From the NCBI RefSeq assembly GCF_001857945.1, contig NZ_CP017770.1, positions 2,108,001 through 2,172,000 of the forward strand: a DNA stretch of 64,000 nucleotides. The letters are read 5' to 3'. The notes under the pieces are model-generated. The model did not search any database. It was not told the origin of the DNA and was given only the letters and a program-made list of their open reading frames with translations. This document shows, in pieces, positions 27,264 through 36,582 of the stretch. Each line of letters starts with the position of its first letter. The first letter of the stretch is position 1. This DNA comes from Paenibacillus crassostreae (lineage in GTDB: Bacteria; Bacillota; Bacilli; Paenibacillales; Paenibacillaceae). Position numbers and translations under genes: made by a program.

Positions 27264-27281
27264 TTCGACACCGGTTTCGAA
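27264..27281. promoter_or_regulatory. LacI-type operator before the GH30 gene
   Basis: TTCGACACCGGTTTCGAA is an 18-bp palindrome with one mismatched pair and a central CG, the form of LacI-family operators. It lies 28-45 bp before the GH30 start and next to the LacI-type gene, so that regulator is the obvious binder. Confidence 0.72.
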
Positions 27282-27323
27282 AAATACAAAAAAAAAGAAT
27301 CATATAGGTTCAAAACTTTTGTA

Positions 27324-28355
27324 TCATGTCTGTTTATTAACATAACCACATGAATCTCTAACGACTAATTTCACAGGCAATACTATAGCTTCTAGCGGCT
27401 GCGTAGCGTCGTCAATCGACCGAATTAACATTTGTGCAGCCTCACTTCCCATCATTATTGCATCTTGACCAATCGTTGTCAGAGCAGGCGTAATGTACTG
27501 AGTAAGGTCAATGTTATCAAATCCTATTAGAGATAGATCTTCTGGAATCCGCAGCCCACATTCCCTCGCAGCTCTCATCGCTCCTAATGCTAGATGATCC
27601 CCTGCCGCAAATACAGCCGTTGGCCGCTCTTCTAAATCCAAAAGCTCCATCATCGCAGCGTACCCGCTCTCAATCGAGAAATACCCGCTATGAACAACAT
27701 AGGCATCTCTCTTCTCCAAGTTCAACTTGGACATTGCGAGTTCATACCCTTGTTCACGCTTTGCACCAGCAAATGTATTCATTCCACCTGAAATATGAGC
27801 TATTCTGCGGTGTCCCAGCGAGTATAAATACTCCACTGCCAGAAAGCTACCTTCTAAATTATCCGAATATACGGTATGTGCTTGTGGTGTTTCATAATCT
27901 AGAATGACGCATGGAATATCACTGTCCACAAGCTCTTTGAAATAAGGATCTTCATAATCCGATAGCACGACAATTACGCCATCCACACCTCTAATCTTAC
28001 AATTCTCCAAATAGCCACTCTGCTTCCCACCAACATCCTTAGAAATAAACATCAGTGCATATCCCTTTTCTACAGCAACTTGCTTGAAACTTTCAATGAC
28101 TGCACTAAAGAAAGGATGCTGCATTCCGATCCCGGAGGATTCAACAAATAATACTCCGATGGTCCAGGATTTCTTGGTTGTCAAAGTACGTGCATGCGCA
28201 TTAGGCAAATAACCGAGCTCCTTGGCAGCTTGTAGGATAGTCTGACGTGTCTGTTCCTTTACATCTGTGTAATTATTGAATACTTTTGAAACTGTTGTGG
28301 GTGAATACCCCGTTTTCTTAGCAATATCATAAATAGTAGTCAATCGGGAATTCAC
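27324..28355 (-). CDS. LacI family transcriptional regulator
   Basis: 343 residues. The N-terminal helix-turn-helix is TIYDIAKKTGYSPTTVSKVF, followed by the hinge region and a periplasmic-binding-protein-like sugar domain (GVLFVESSGIGMQHPFFSAV, IAHISGGMNTFAGAKRE). It is likely a repressor of the GH30/GH94 unit, released by an imported sugar. The gene lies 88 bp upstream of GH30 in the same direction, with the operator in the gap, so it may be co-transcribed or separately started. Confidence 0.92.
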   Translation of the reverse strand: MNSRLTTIYDIAKKTGYSPTTVSKVFNNYTDVKEQTRQTILQAAKELGYLPNAHARTLTTKKSWTIGVLFVESSGIGMQHPFFSAVIESFKQVAVEKGYALMFISKDVGGKQSGYLENCKIRGVDGVIVVLSDYEDPYFKELVDSDIPCVILDYETPQAHTVYSDNLEGSFLAVEYLYSLGHRRIAHISGGMNTFAGAKREQGYELAMSKLNLEKRDAYVVHSGYFSIESGYAAMMELLDLEERPTAVFAAGDHLALGAMRAARECGLRIPEDLSLIGFDNIDLTQYITPALTTIGQDAIMMGSEAAQMLIRSIDDATQPLEAIVLPVKLVVRDSCGYVNKQT

Positions 28356-28473
28356 TCCTGTTACTTACAAATAAAAATGATTATGGCAGATTCTTAATTG
28401 CATTCTAATCTTTTAGCTGGTGGTCGTCAATAACAATTAAGCGGTTTCAACTAGATGAACCGGACCTTACATC

Positions 28474-29022
28474 TCAAATCCTAGATCTCCACAGACGCCA
28501 AATACCATATACGACGACACCCGCCACACATACACCAATTAATATTGCCGGTAGCGATTCACCCAACTGATTATCCTCTAGGGTTGATTCAGTTGGAGCA
28601 GAAATTCTTGTAACAGGAACTTCTTTATCTTGTAGAAATAATAGTTCTGCACCTGCATCAGCAACCTTCATGGTTGGAGAACAAAGTGGGTTTTCCCATC
28701 CACTATCACTTTCTCTTAGATAAAAGAGATATTCCTCACCGATCTCACTTGGTCCATGCAACGATCCCCAGGTTATATTCTCCTTCACCGATAAATGTTC
28801 TTTATCAATTTTTTTGAAACTTTGGATTACCTTTAATTTGATGATATTGTCATCTTTCTCACGCGTCACATCTTCCACATGTCCTATAATGATCCCGTCA
28901 TATTCTGCGTAACCTTGCTCACCTGTCGGCATTTCCGCGCAAGATAGAGCATGCGTAGTTGTTGGGTTGACCATCAATACAAAAAGGATCGACACCACCA
29001 TAAAAATTATTGCTTTTTTCAA
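28474..29022 (-). CDS. exported TIMP-like protein with C-terminal membrane anchor
   Basis: 182 residues. A signal peptide (MKKAIIFMVVSILFVLMVNP, cut near THA-LSC) leaves a mature N-terminus starting close to Cys in SCAEMP. The next ~100 residues form an OB-like domain (YDGIIIGHVEDVTRE, VKENITWGS, EEYLFYL) as in bacterial TIMP-like/NTR proteins. A C-terminal helix (LPAILIGVCVAGVVVYGIW) and the basic tail RLWRSRI anchor it in the membrane. The role is unknown; TIMP-like domains in bacteria are not established protease inhibitors. Confidence 0.65.
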   Translation of the reverse strand: MKKAIIFMVVSILFVLMVNPTTTHALSCAEMPTGEQGYAEYDGIIIGHVEDVTREKDDNIIKLKVIQSFKKIDKEHLSVKENITWGSLHGPSEIGEEYLFYLRESDSGWENPLCSPTMKVADAGAELLFLQDKEVPVTRISAPTESTLEDNQLGESLPAILIGVCVAGVVVYGIWRLWRSRI

Positions 29023-29100
29023 TTGACAACACCTCCTTTCCCTTCAGACGAAGAAGATAGCGAAATGTTGCTAGTAGATTTTTTTGTAACTTCACACAGG

Positions 29101-29658
29101 CTAATGATCAAAGAATTTCGTTTCTAATTTCTGAACATGAACCATGTTTTCAGCCGGTGCAGCGAATTTGTAATTTCCACTATCATCGAAAATGGAACCA
29201 ACGATAGCTTCGAAGTCTCTTGTCGCTTTTAGTGTAATTTCGTTAGTCCTTATATGATTAGGTCCATCAAGATGAATGACAATACGTTCTACATGGTAGA
29301 GCTTGCGATTCAATCGATCTTTGACTCGTGTCAGGAAGGGTCTTATTCCCGGATCATAGGAGATATTATCTGTTACTGTCCCTGTAAAAAAGGCATTATG
29401 GTTAGAAATTTCATAAGTATCTTCATTCAAACGAATCGTTCCATCGATCAAGTCATCATAAAACAATCTTTTCTCCAAAATAATATCTAATGAGATGTTG
29501 ATCTTCTGCTCGCTATTCTCCCCGTAGCTTACGCCTGAGTACTGTTGGGATATCCTCACAGTTTCACTATAAATATTGACGTAGACAAAGGTAGTACACA
29601 GGATCACTACGATAATTATGGATAGGATTACAGCAGGACGCTTGAACCTTCCCATCAT
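29101..29658 (-). CDS. membrane-anchored exported protein, unknown
   Basis: 185 residues from the ATG at 29658, preceded by AGGAG; a longer frame to 29724 has no ribosome site. One N-terminal membrane anchor (VILSIIIVVILCTTFVYVNI) is followed by an outside domain of about 150 residues rich in beta-strand patterns (YEISNHNAFFTGTVTDNISY). I recognise no family. It lies 78 bp upstream of the TIMP-like gene in the same direction, so they may share a transcript. Confidence 0.55.
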   Translation of the reverse strand: MMGRFKRPAVILSIIIVVILCTTFVYVNIYSETVRISQQYSGVSYGENSEQKINISLDIILEKRLFYDDLIDGTIRLNEDTYEISNHNAFFTGTVTDNISYDPGIRPFLTRVKDRLNRKLYHVERIVIHLDGPNHIRTNEITLKATRDFEAIVGSIFDDSGNYKFAAPAENMVHVQKLETKFFDH

Positions 29659-29782
29659 ACTCAATCTCCTCTCTGACAATACTCCCTTACAATGGGTGTA
29701 GTAGCTAGCAATTTTTATTAGCATTTCACACCAAAATGAATGATATATTATACATGTATACTTAGATCAGGAGGGATTATTT

Positions 29783-30898
29783 ATGGAATTTAGACTCATT
29801 AGAGAACATGAACTTAAAGAGGCTGCGTTTTTAGCAGAGGAAGTATTCTGTGATAATGGTGAGCGTTATATGGAATACTCTTTCCCTTCTTTATTTCGTC
29901 CAGGAGTGAGCCACTCATATGCTGCGTTCAGCGATCAAGGTAAGCTTGTGTCCTTCATCGGGATGGTTCCCGTGATGATTCATTCCGGAAAAGCACGTAT
30001 ATCTGCATATTCAATCGGTGCGGTCTGTACAGAACAAGCATATCGGGGACAAGGAATTGCAAGAAAATTACTAACTTTATGCCAACAACATGCCAAAGAA
30101 GCTGGTGCTTCATTAATGTTCATTTCAGGCGATATTCCTCTATATACGAAGGCAGGAAGTATGACATTCGGTAAATCCGAAAAATATAGTATTCATGCAA
30201 ACGCTGCTGAACAATTAGAGAATCAACCAACGACGTGGACGTACTCTGAAATGGAACCACAAGATTTATTTGCTATTCATGCTTTAATATTACAGAACCC
30301 CGCTGCGATACAATGGGGTATCACTGAACTTGCTCAGTTCATCGGTGCAAGCCCGATGGCTAATATTTATCAGATGAATCAATACGTCCGCGTGGCGAGA
30401 ACGTCTGAACAAGAGATCGTTGCTATTGCTGTATTCGCTATACCAAGAGTGGATTCCCCAGATCGTGCTGGAATGCTAGTTGAATACGCAGGATTACCAT
30501 CAGCTGTAACCGCATTGATATCGCATTCCTTTACTCAATTTGAAATCGAATCATTAAGCGTAACTATACCTTGGCAAGATAAAGAACTAGCGAATCTATT
30601 GCAGTCTGTTCATGCCAATGTAGAGCAACAAGCTAATGCGGGTACCGTTCTTATTGTCGATGGGGCTACATTGATTACCCAAGCCGGCTATGATATATCT
30701 ACCACCAATGAGACTGCAATATCCATCCTTCCCGATGGTCGTTATAAGTTACATACACAACATAAATCATCAGTTATTGGTGGTAACCCAGAGCTATGTT
30801 CACTCTTGTTCAATCCCGATTCAGATGTGGATCAGCTAGAAGATACGAATCTTCCAACTATAGCATTACCTTATATGTATGGATTGTATTTTATCTAA
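29783..30898 (+). CDS. Eis-like GNAT acetyltransferase
   Basis: 371 residues with an AGGAGGG site before the ATG. The acetyl-CoA binding motif is VCTEQAYRGQGIARKLLTLC (about residues 85-105), followed by a second, degenerate GNAT-like half and a C-terminal sterol-carrier-like part, the layout of Eis-type proteins. These acetylate amines including some antibiotics and polyamines; the substrate here is unknown. It begins a rightward pair with the Dabb gene. Confidence 0.8.
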   Translation: MEFRLIREHELKEAAFLAEEVFCDNGERYMEYSFPSLFRPGVSHSYAAFSDQGKLVSFIGMVPVMIHSGKARISAYSIGAVCTEQAYRGQGIARKLLTLCQQHAKEAGASLMFISGDIPLYTKAGSMTFGKSEKYSIHANAAEQLENQPTTWTYSEMEPQDLFAIHALILQNPAAIQWGITELAQFIGASPMANIYQMNQYVRVARTSEQEIVAIAVFAIPRVDSPDRAGMLVEYAGLPSAVTALISHSFTQFEIESLSVTIPWQDKELANLLQSVHANVEQQANAGTVLIVDGATLITQAGYDISTTNETAISILPDGRYKLHTQHKSSVIGGNPELCSLLFNPDSDVDQLEDTNLPTIALPYMYGLYFI

Positions 30899-30950
30899 CA
30901 ACCAGCTACGGTAGTAATAGACATTAATCTATGGTAAAGGGGAAATTAAA

Positions 30951-31253
30951 ATGAGTAGCAGTATTAAGCATATGGTCATATTTAATCTACATTCCGGGAA
31001 AGACACACCTGAAGCAGAGGCATTCCTTAAAGATAGCGCCACTGAGCTAGCAGCAATTCCCGGTGTACAACAGTTCGAAATATTTCATCAAGTCAGCATT
31101 AAGAATGAGTATGACTATGGTTTCTCTATGATTTTTGCTAATCAAATTGCTTATGATACCTATAATAATCATCCTGTACATCAAAACTATGTCGCAACAC
31201 GCTGGCTCAAAGAAGTGAGCCAATTCCAAGAGATCGATTTCATCAATTATTAA
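30951..31253 (+). CDS. Dabb (stress-responsive alpha/beta barrel) protein
   Basis: 100 residues. IKHMVIFNLHSGKDTPEAEA at the start, VSIKNEYDYGFSMIF in the middle and HPVHQNYVATRWL near the end are the typical pattern of the dimeric ferredoxin-like Dabb family. Its function is generally unclear. It lies 52 bp after the acetyltransferase gene, has its own AAGGGG site, and is followed by a terminator. Confidence 0.85.
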   Translation: MSSSIKHMVIFNLHSGKDTPEAEAFLKDSATELAAIPGVQQFEIFHQVSIKNEYDYGFSMIFANQIAYDTYNNHPVHQNYVATRWLKEVSQFQEIDFINY

Positions 31254-31268
31254 ATTGAAATAACTAGA

Positions 31269-31306
31269 GGATGACTTCTGATACTATCAGGAGCCATCCC
31301 TTTTCT
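31269..31306. terminator. terminator between Dabb gene and sensor kinase
   Basis: GGATGACTTCTGATA pairs imperfectly with TATCAGGAGCCATCC and is followed by CTTTTCTTCG. It lies between convergent genes. Confidence 0.75.
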
Positions 31307-31356
31307 TCGTTATGCGGTATACTCAGTGATTGATATTAAAATCTCTTGATGTATCC

Positions 31357-32883
31357 TTACTCTTGATACATGGGTAAATGTACGGTAAACAGCGTACCTA
31401 CGCCCACTTCACTTTCCACTGTAATATTCCCATTGTGATCTTCAATAATTTTTTGACATAGTGATAATCCTAGCCCAGTTCCATCTTCTTTCGTTGTATA
31501 AAAGGGATCAAAGATTCTATCTAAGCCATTCAACGGGATTCCTTTTCCATTATCACGGACTTGAATGACAGCCATGTTCCCTTCTCTTCTGAGTATAAAT
31601 TGTATGTGACCTGCCCGTTCCATAGCCTGAATGGCATTTCGAATCAGATTAATGAGCACCTGAATAATCTTATCACGATCCATCCATACCATAATATCTT
31701 GATTGGTAGCTTCCATTTCTATGTAGTGTCCATATGATAATGCTTCAGATTCACAAAGCGAATATACTCTCATCATACTGTTTGCAATGATTTCAAGCTT
31801 CATGTTACTCACATGCGGTTTTGAGAATTGTAAGAACTCCACCGTTAATTCGCTAACCCTTGAAATTTCACCCATAATAACTTCATACCAAGGCTGAATA
31901 TTATATCCTGAATTCTGAGAGAGCTGAATAAAACCTTTAATTGAGGTTAGTGGGTTCCGTATTTCATGTGCCATTCCAGCTGCTAATTCCCCAACCATCT
32001 TCATTTTGTCTGTACGTAATTGTTCTTCCTGCCGATTGAGCCAATACTCACGCCTCATTTGATAAATTCGATCCTCTCCTATTTGGATCAATTGTTGAAA
32101 AGTGTCCGCTTCCTGCGGAAAATGCGTGATGCTGAAGGTTACTTGGATGCCTAAATTCCCAAATTTTAACTTGTCGTCAATTTGTTCTGTGGGCGGTAGA
32201 ATTAGTGCAAAATGATCTCCGCTATATCGGGATGCGCCCAGATGGTTGGGGAATCGTTCTTGTAAAGCAAGAGAAAAGTTAATTAATATTTCATTGGCGT
32301 TTATAATCCCCTTGGCATTTAGAGATTTGAAATTATTAATATCAAACATAACAACCCAGAATTCCTTTTTTGTATCGATGTTCTTTTGGATTTTTTTTAT
32401 GAAACCTACATAATTATTGAAGCCTGTTAGTGTGTCATGGTCAGTAAGATAATTATTTTGCTTGGTCAATTGCCTTCTCTCAGTTTCAATGCGTACAATG
32501 ACGTGGAATAATAAGATAATGACGATTGAAGTGATCATATCATATACAGTAACTAACAAATTATAGGTTGTGGTGGGTACATAACTGAGCCGGATGAGTG
32601 AATATTGAAGAATGACTAGGAAAGCGACTGGAATGGTATCCCGAAACCTTACTTTATGCTGTATCAAGTACAATATCATGATGTAATATAGTGAAATGGA
32701 CCAATTCAAATGGCTAGTATAGTGGAAAGCCCCTAAAAAAATTAATTGAGTATATTTAAACCAAGTATATTTTTGATCCAAAATCAAACTAACTATTAAC
32801 ATTAGAGCAAATGTAATCATGAGAACAATATTGGGTGATTTATTAAGGAACACAGTGGATATCATAATGAGTACGGAGATCAC
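31357..32883 (-). CDS. membrane sensor histidine kinase with degenerate GGDEF domain
   Basis: 508 residues from a GTG; an in-frame CTG at 32919 with GAGGTG before it could add twelve. Order: about five membrane helices (to residue ~130), a GGDEF-fold domain (LTDHDTLTGFNNYVGF to ~290) and a histidine kinase. The kinase has the H-box MAHEIRNPLTSIKG, N-box NLIRNAIQAM, G1 DNGKGIP and G2 GTGLGLS. The GGDEF signature reads YSGDHFA, so cyclic-di-GMP synthesis is unlikely. No response regulator is adjacent. Its closest kinase relatives are the KinA/NtrB-type sporulation and starvation kinases. Confidence 0.84.
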   Translation of the reverse strand: MISVLIMISTVFLNKSPNIVLMITFALMLIVSLILDQKYTWFKYTQLIFLGAFHYTSHLNWSISLYYIMILYLIQHKVRFRDTIPVAFLVILQYSLIRLSYVPTTTYNLLVTVYDMITSIVIILLFHVIVRIETERRQLTKQNNYLTDHDTLTGFNNYVGFIKKIQKNIDTKKEFWVVMFDINNFKSLNAKGIINANEILINFSLALQERFPNHLGASRYSGDHFALILPPTEQIDDKLKFGNLGIQVTFSITHFPQEADTFQQLIQIGEDRIYQMRREYWLNRQEEQLRTDKMKMVGELAAGMAHEIRNPLTSIKGFIQLSQNSGYNIQPWYEVIMGEISRVSELTVEFLQFSKPHVSNMKLEIIANSMMRVYSLCESEALSYGHYIEMEATNQDIMVWMDRDKIIQVLINLIRNAIQAMERAGHIQFILRREGNMAVIQVRDNGKGIPLNGLDRIFDPFYTTKEDGTGLGLSLCQKIIEDHNGNITVESEVGVGTLFTVHLPMYQE

Positions 32884-33091
32884 AGGAACACAGATGAACT
32901 TGATAATTTTAATAAGCAGATGGAATCACACCTCATGGACGGAATTGTCTTATAATTTCTTATTTAAGCATATTCTACCTTTAGATTCCATTCCCTCTAT
33001 ATTATTTATCAAACTTATTATGAATATTGCCGGTTTAAAGACAAATAATGAGGATTGCTCCTTCATCATTTGTCTCTGTGTTATTTAGCGT

Positions 33092-34642
33092 TCACTCAAA
33101 ACACTTCAGTAGCTCCAAAGCCTCTTCATGCTGTGGTTCCAAGACCAACGCTTCGCGTGTATATCCTAGTGCCGCCTCTTCCAGCCCAAGCTCGTAACAG
33201 CAAATGGCAAGACAGTATAAGACTGTCGATACCGGCTCATCTTCATCTGCTTGTACGGATAATTCTAGGAATTGCTTCGCATCTTCATACATGTCCATCT
33301 CGAACAGTAACAATCCAGCGTCCAGCGCTAAATCATAACGTTGCTCCATCTCATAGTAGGATGACCACATCAAATGTATACCTCTTTGGATATCTTGCAT
33401 TTCTTCATCGCTGGCCTCTGGTAGTAAGTTCGAGATCACTTTGGCACTCTGGATGAAAAACTCTGCATCATATCCACCTAAACGCCAAAAGGCTAGAATT
33501 TGTTGCAATTCCATTGTATCCACTTGCCGATCTACCCATTCCTTCATACTGAAGAAATCATCCGGTCCAAAACGTTCGATAAATCGTCGGTAAGCCAATC
33601 GCGTATTGACATAATTTTTTGGTGTTTCCAACATTAATATACAGCCGACATTGATATTCTTATAATGATGTGTGGTGAAAAGAGATTGAGCACCTTTCTG
33701 CTCCAACACATGTTGAATCGCATGATAGTTGGCCGTTAAAGAGAAACTTCCATGATGAATTAACTGAGGTGGCTCTGCAAATTTCCAGTTCTCTAATCGA
33801 TGGTCACCTTTATCCGCTGTAAGCAGTATAAACCCCGCCTGCGACAGCTGCTCCAACCGCTCAAGACAGCTCAATCCTACTACCGGAAATAGGATATGCG
33901 AGTCCTCAAGCTCCTGCTGATATAATGTAATTACTTCGTGATAGGGGTAGGTCACTTCTTCATATTCAGGTGCTCGACGATACTCATAGTTCAGTGTCAT
34001 TTCTTCTAAAGCTACTGATGGATCAAGCTGATCAAAGTTCTTGGGGTACGTAATGAATACATCGCATTCGAAGATTTCCCCATCGCCCACATAGATCAAC
34101 TCTTGTGGAATACTATCAAAGAAATAATTAGCGACGATGATTAGCGGCTGCTCTAGATCACCTGAAGTAATGGTTCTTTGAGTTACAATTAAATGAAGTT
34201 CTGTGTCTTGCATGGCATCAAACTGTGCGAAATCCAACATTCCCTGTTGAATAAAGGATTGCATCGCAGGATGATTTCTCCATCCATCTATATTTTTCAA
34301 CGCCAGATCAGTCATTACATATTGAAAAGGGGGCAGTTCAATACCCGCATAATCTCTTAGCTCGCATAATTCATGCAATACTTGGAAAGCAAGACGACCC
34401 GCTCCCGCTCCCAACTCCAGAATCATCACAGGTTCAGAGATTTCACCTCTCCCTGCCCGATCTTGCAGGAATCCAAAAATCATTTCTGCGTAGGCAGTAG
34501 CAATCATCGGATTGCTTGTTATATATTGTGGAACTTGATCATTATTCCAAGCCTTCATTCCTTGTTCTTCATAATAAGTCCGCTGTAAATCCCAGATGGG
34601 TGCTTCGCTAAAGCGGAAGCTCTGTTGTTCTTTATCTGCCAT
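33092..34642 (-). CDS. SAM-dependent methyltransferase of MidA type with C-terminal TPR
   Basis: 516 residues. The SAM-binding loop is MILELGAGAGRLAFQVL, followed by IVANYFFDSIPQELIYV, as in the MidA/DUF185 (NDUFAF7-like) protein-arginine methyltransferase family. The last ~110 residues form two or three tetratricopeptide-like helices (YCLAICCYELGLEEAALGYT). The bacterial target is unknown. It is the first of several small leftward genes with short gaps. Confidence 0.7.
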   Translation of the reverse strand: MADKEQQSFRFSEAPIWDLQRTYYEEQGMKAWNNDQVPQYITSNPMIATAYAEMIFGFLQDRAGRGEISEPVMILELGAGAGRLAFQVLHELCELRDYAGIELPPFQYVMTDLALKNIDGWRNHPAMQSFIQQGMLDFAQFDAMQDTELHLIVTQRTITSGDLEQPLIIVANYFFDSIPQELIYVGDGEIFECDVFITYPKNFDQLDPSVALEEMTLNYEYRRAPEYEEVTYPYHEVITLYQQELEDSHILFPVVGLSCLERLEQLSQAGFILLTADKGDHRLENWKFAEPPQLIHHGSFSLTANYHAIQHVLEQKGAQSLFTTHHYKNINVGCILMLETPKNYVNTRLAYRRFIERFGPDDFFSMKEWVDRQVDTMELQQILAFWRLGGYDAEFFIQSAKVISNLLPEASDEEMQDIQRGIHLMWSSYYEMEQRYDLALDAGLLLFEMDMYEDAKQFLELSVQADEDEPVSTVLYCLAICCYELGLEEAALGYTREALVLEPQHEEALELLKCFE

Positions 34643-34654
34643 TCACTATATCCC

Positions 34655-35215
34655 CTAATCATATTGATGTCCTATGGGTGTTACGATCCCATCCATACTT
34701 GTTGAGTTTTTTTTCTTTTTATACTCTTCCAAACCTTCTTCGCCCTTCTTATCTGCCCATTCTAACAGTAAATTTCTTTCTCCTGCAAATGAATAAAGCG
34801 GCACACTAAATCCACAAGATGTTTTTACTATCTCAATATTAGATATTATTATTTGTCTAGCACCAGGAAGTATATTGAAATGTTGAGCGGTCTCCTCCCA
34901 TTCTTGTGTACCCGGTAAGATCACCGTTCCATCTCCATATAACCTTAATATCAAAGGATTTCCTTCAAATGAAATGAACATATAGGTCATTCGATTGTTA
35001 ACTGAGAGGTGTGCACTTGTCTCATTCCCACTTCCAGTTAAATCAAGATACGCCACCTTGTTAGGAGATAGGATTCTAAATACGTCATGACCTTTAGGTG
35101 AAATATTAACATGTCCATGATCTGCGGCAGTTCCAACGAAAAACATCTGTTGTTGTTTGATGAATAATTCATGTTCTGGTAAAATAGCTTGAAAATTCTT
35201 TCCCACATGGATCAC
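34655..35215 (-). CDS. pyridoxamine 5'-phosphate oxidase-like flavin-binding protein
   Basis: 186 residues with a split-barrel flavin-binding fold. MFFVGTAADHGHVNISPKGH and VAYLDLTGSGNETSAHL are typical of the general PNPOx-like family. These bind FMN or F420-type cofactors and reduce small molecules; the true substrate is unknown. It lies 13 bp upstream of the MidA-type gene in the same direction. Confidence 0.82.
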   Translation of the reverse strand: MIHVGKNFQAILPEHELFIKQQQMFFVGTAADHGHVNISPKGHDVFRILSPNKVAYLDLTGSGNETSAHLSVNNRMTYMFISFEGNPLILRLYGDGTVILPGTQEWEETAQHFNILPGARQIIISNIEIVKTSCGFSVPLYSFAGERNLLLEWADKKGEEGLEEYKKKKNSTSMDGIVTPIGHQYD

Positions 35216-35234
35216 CCGCCTTGCTCATCCAAAT

Positions 35235-35693
35235 TTATACTTCAACTTCAAATATTGAATCCACGATGATGGGTAGATTATCTCTGACTGAAACGGCTCC
35301 AAATACTGAGCGAGCATGACTACCCTTATCACCAAATACCTCTAACATTAAATCGGAGAATCCATTGAGTACTTTATGATGTTCTTCAAATGATGGCTCT
35401 GCATTCACAAATCCTTGCGCTTTTACTACTCTCTTCACTTTATCTAATGATCCTAGTGCATCCTTGAGGACAGCAATTATTTCTATTCCTGTATTACGAG
35501 CAAAATCATACCCTTGCGCTGTTGTATATTCATTTCCTAATTTCCCTTTGGGATGTCCACTCGGTCCCTTTCCTGATACAAACATTAATCCATTTACAAT
35601 TACAAAGTTAGCGTACTTTCCAGCTGGATCGCTTACATTAGGTAATACAATGCCTAAGGATTTCAATTTTTCTTCAATGGTTCCATTTATCAT
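35235..35693 (-). CDS. RidA/YjgF family protein
   Basis: 152 residues. Typical segments are GLMFVSGKGPSGHPKGKLG, RNTGIEIIAVLKDALGS and the C-terminal part GDKGSHARSVFGAVSVRDN with the Arg used in enamine/imine hydrolysis. RidA proteins trimerise and remove reactive enamine intermediates. It is slightly longer than minimal RidA and closer to the AER/Rid group. It sits 19 bp from the next gene in the leftward run. Confidence 0.86.
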   Translation of the reverse strand: MINGTIEEKLKSLGIVLPNVSDPAGKYANFVIVNGLMFVSGKGPSGHPKGKLGNEYTTAQGYDFARNTGIEIIAVLKDALGSLDKVKRVVKAQGFVNAEPSFEEHHKVLNGFSDLMLEVFGDKGSHARSVFGAVSVRDNLPIIVDSIFEVEV

Positions 35694-35717
35694 ATTGGAC
35701 CTCCTCGTTAAACCTCT

Positions 35718-36560
35718 TCAAAATGTGTTATCCATTTCTAGACTAACTCTATTTAACCATTCTTTTACCGTCTCTGAGAACAGAATATCCTGTTCAATAT
35801 GCAAATTATGACCGGCTCTATCAAGTAAAACAAATGATGCCCTAGGATACATTTCGATAATTTTCCACAAGTCGCGATAACCTACAATTGAATCTTGTCT
35901 TCCTGTCAACATCAGAGTTGGTTTCATATACGGATTTTCAAGAACATCCACATTGAAACTAAAAGAAACTTGCTGACCTAGATTGTTTTTCAAAAATGAT
36001 TGGTCGGCAATTTTTAGACCTGGAAGAATTTCCTCTTCAAACCTCTCCCATACTCGTTTATTTTGAATTGCGTTTATTCCTCCAGCTTCGAAATAATTTC
36101 TATCCTCTATTGTTAGACTTTTCAAGAGAATATCATCTTTATCAAATATCTGAAAATGAGCCCCATTTTCCTGTAGTGTTTCTTGTTCTGCGACAGGGCA
36201 TATTAAAAGAAGTCCGTCCACAATCGAAGGTTGTTTATGTATGATTCCTCTGGCTAAATAGCCACCATAGGATTCTCCTGCTACGACAAAATGTTGGTTG
36301 GGGATGATAGCATCAATAAAGCCAAGAACCACTTCAAGCATTTGATCAGAACCAGTAATCCATTCTTCTCCTTTGGTTTGTCCCATCCCAGGTAAATCAA
36401 AGTATATACGCTTCCAAGCTGTATCCATCGTTTGAAGGATAGGTTCCATGCACCCTTTCATCAGCCTGTGGTCGGGACCCCATCCATGAATCATTACAAG
36501 CGGCGTACCTTCACCATAAACTTCATAATAAATATTTATATCCTTAACTGTACATTGCAT
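35718..36560 (-). CDS. alpha/beta hydrolase
   Basis: 280 residues. The oxyanion-hole segment is MIHGWGPDHR, the nucleophile elbow is GESYGGYLARG, the acid is in LTGRQDSIVGY and the catalytic His is in DRAGHNLHIEQ. This is a complete alpha/beta hydrolase triad. The substrate cannot be told. It lies 24 bp upstream of the RidA-type gene. Confidence 0.86.
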   Translation of the reverse strand: MQCTVKDINIYYEVYGEGTPLVMIHGWGPDHRLMKGCMEPILQTMDTAWKRIYFDLPGMGQTKGEEWITGSDQMLEVVLGFIDAIIPNQHFVVAGESYGGYLARGIIHKQPSIVDGLLLICPVAEQETLQENGAHFQIFDKDDILLKSLTIEDRNYFEAGGINAIQNKRVWERFEEEILPGLKIADQSFLKNNLGQQVSFSFNVDVLENPYMKPTLMLTGRQDSIVGYRDLWKIIEMYPRASFVLLDRAGHNLHIEQDILFSETVKEWLNRVSLEMDNTF

Positions 36561-36582
36561 TAATCTACTCTCCTTTGTGTTC

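Noticed and set aside
28435..28470. CGGTTTCA / TGAACCG inverted pair upstream of the LacI gene as a second operator
   Set aside because: Spacing and sequence differ from the 18-bp operator at 27264 and the symmetry is weak.
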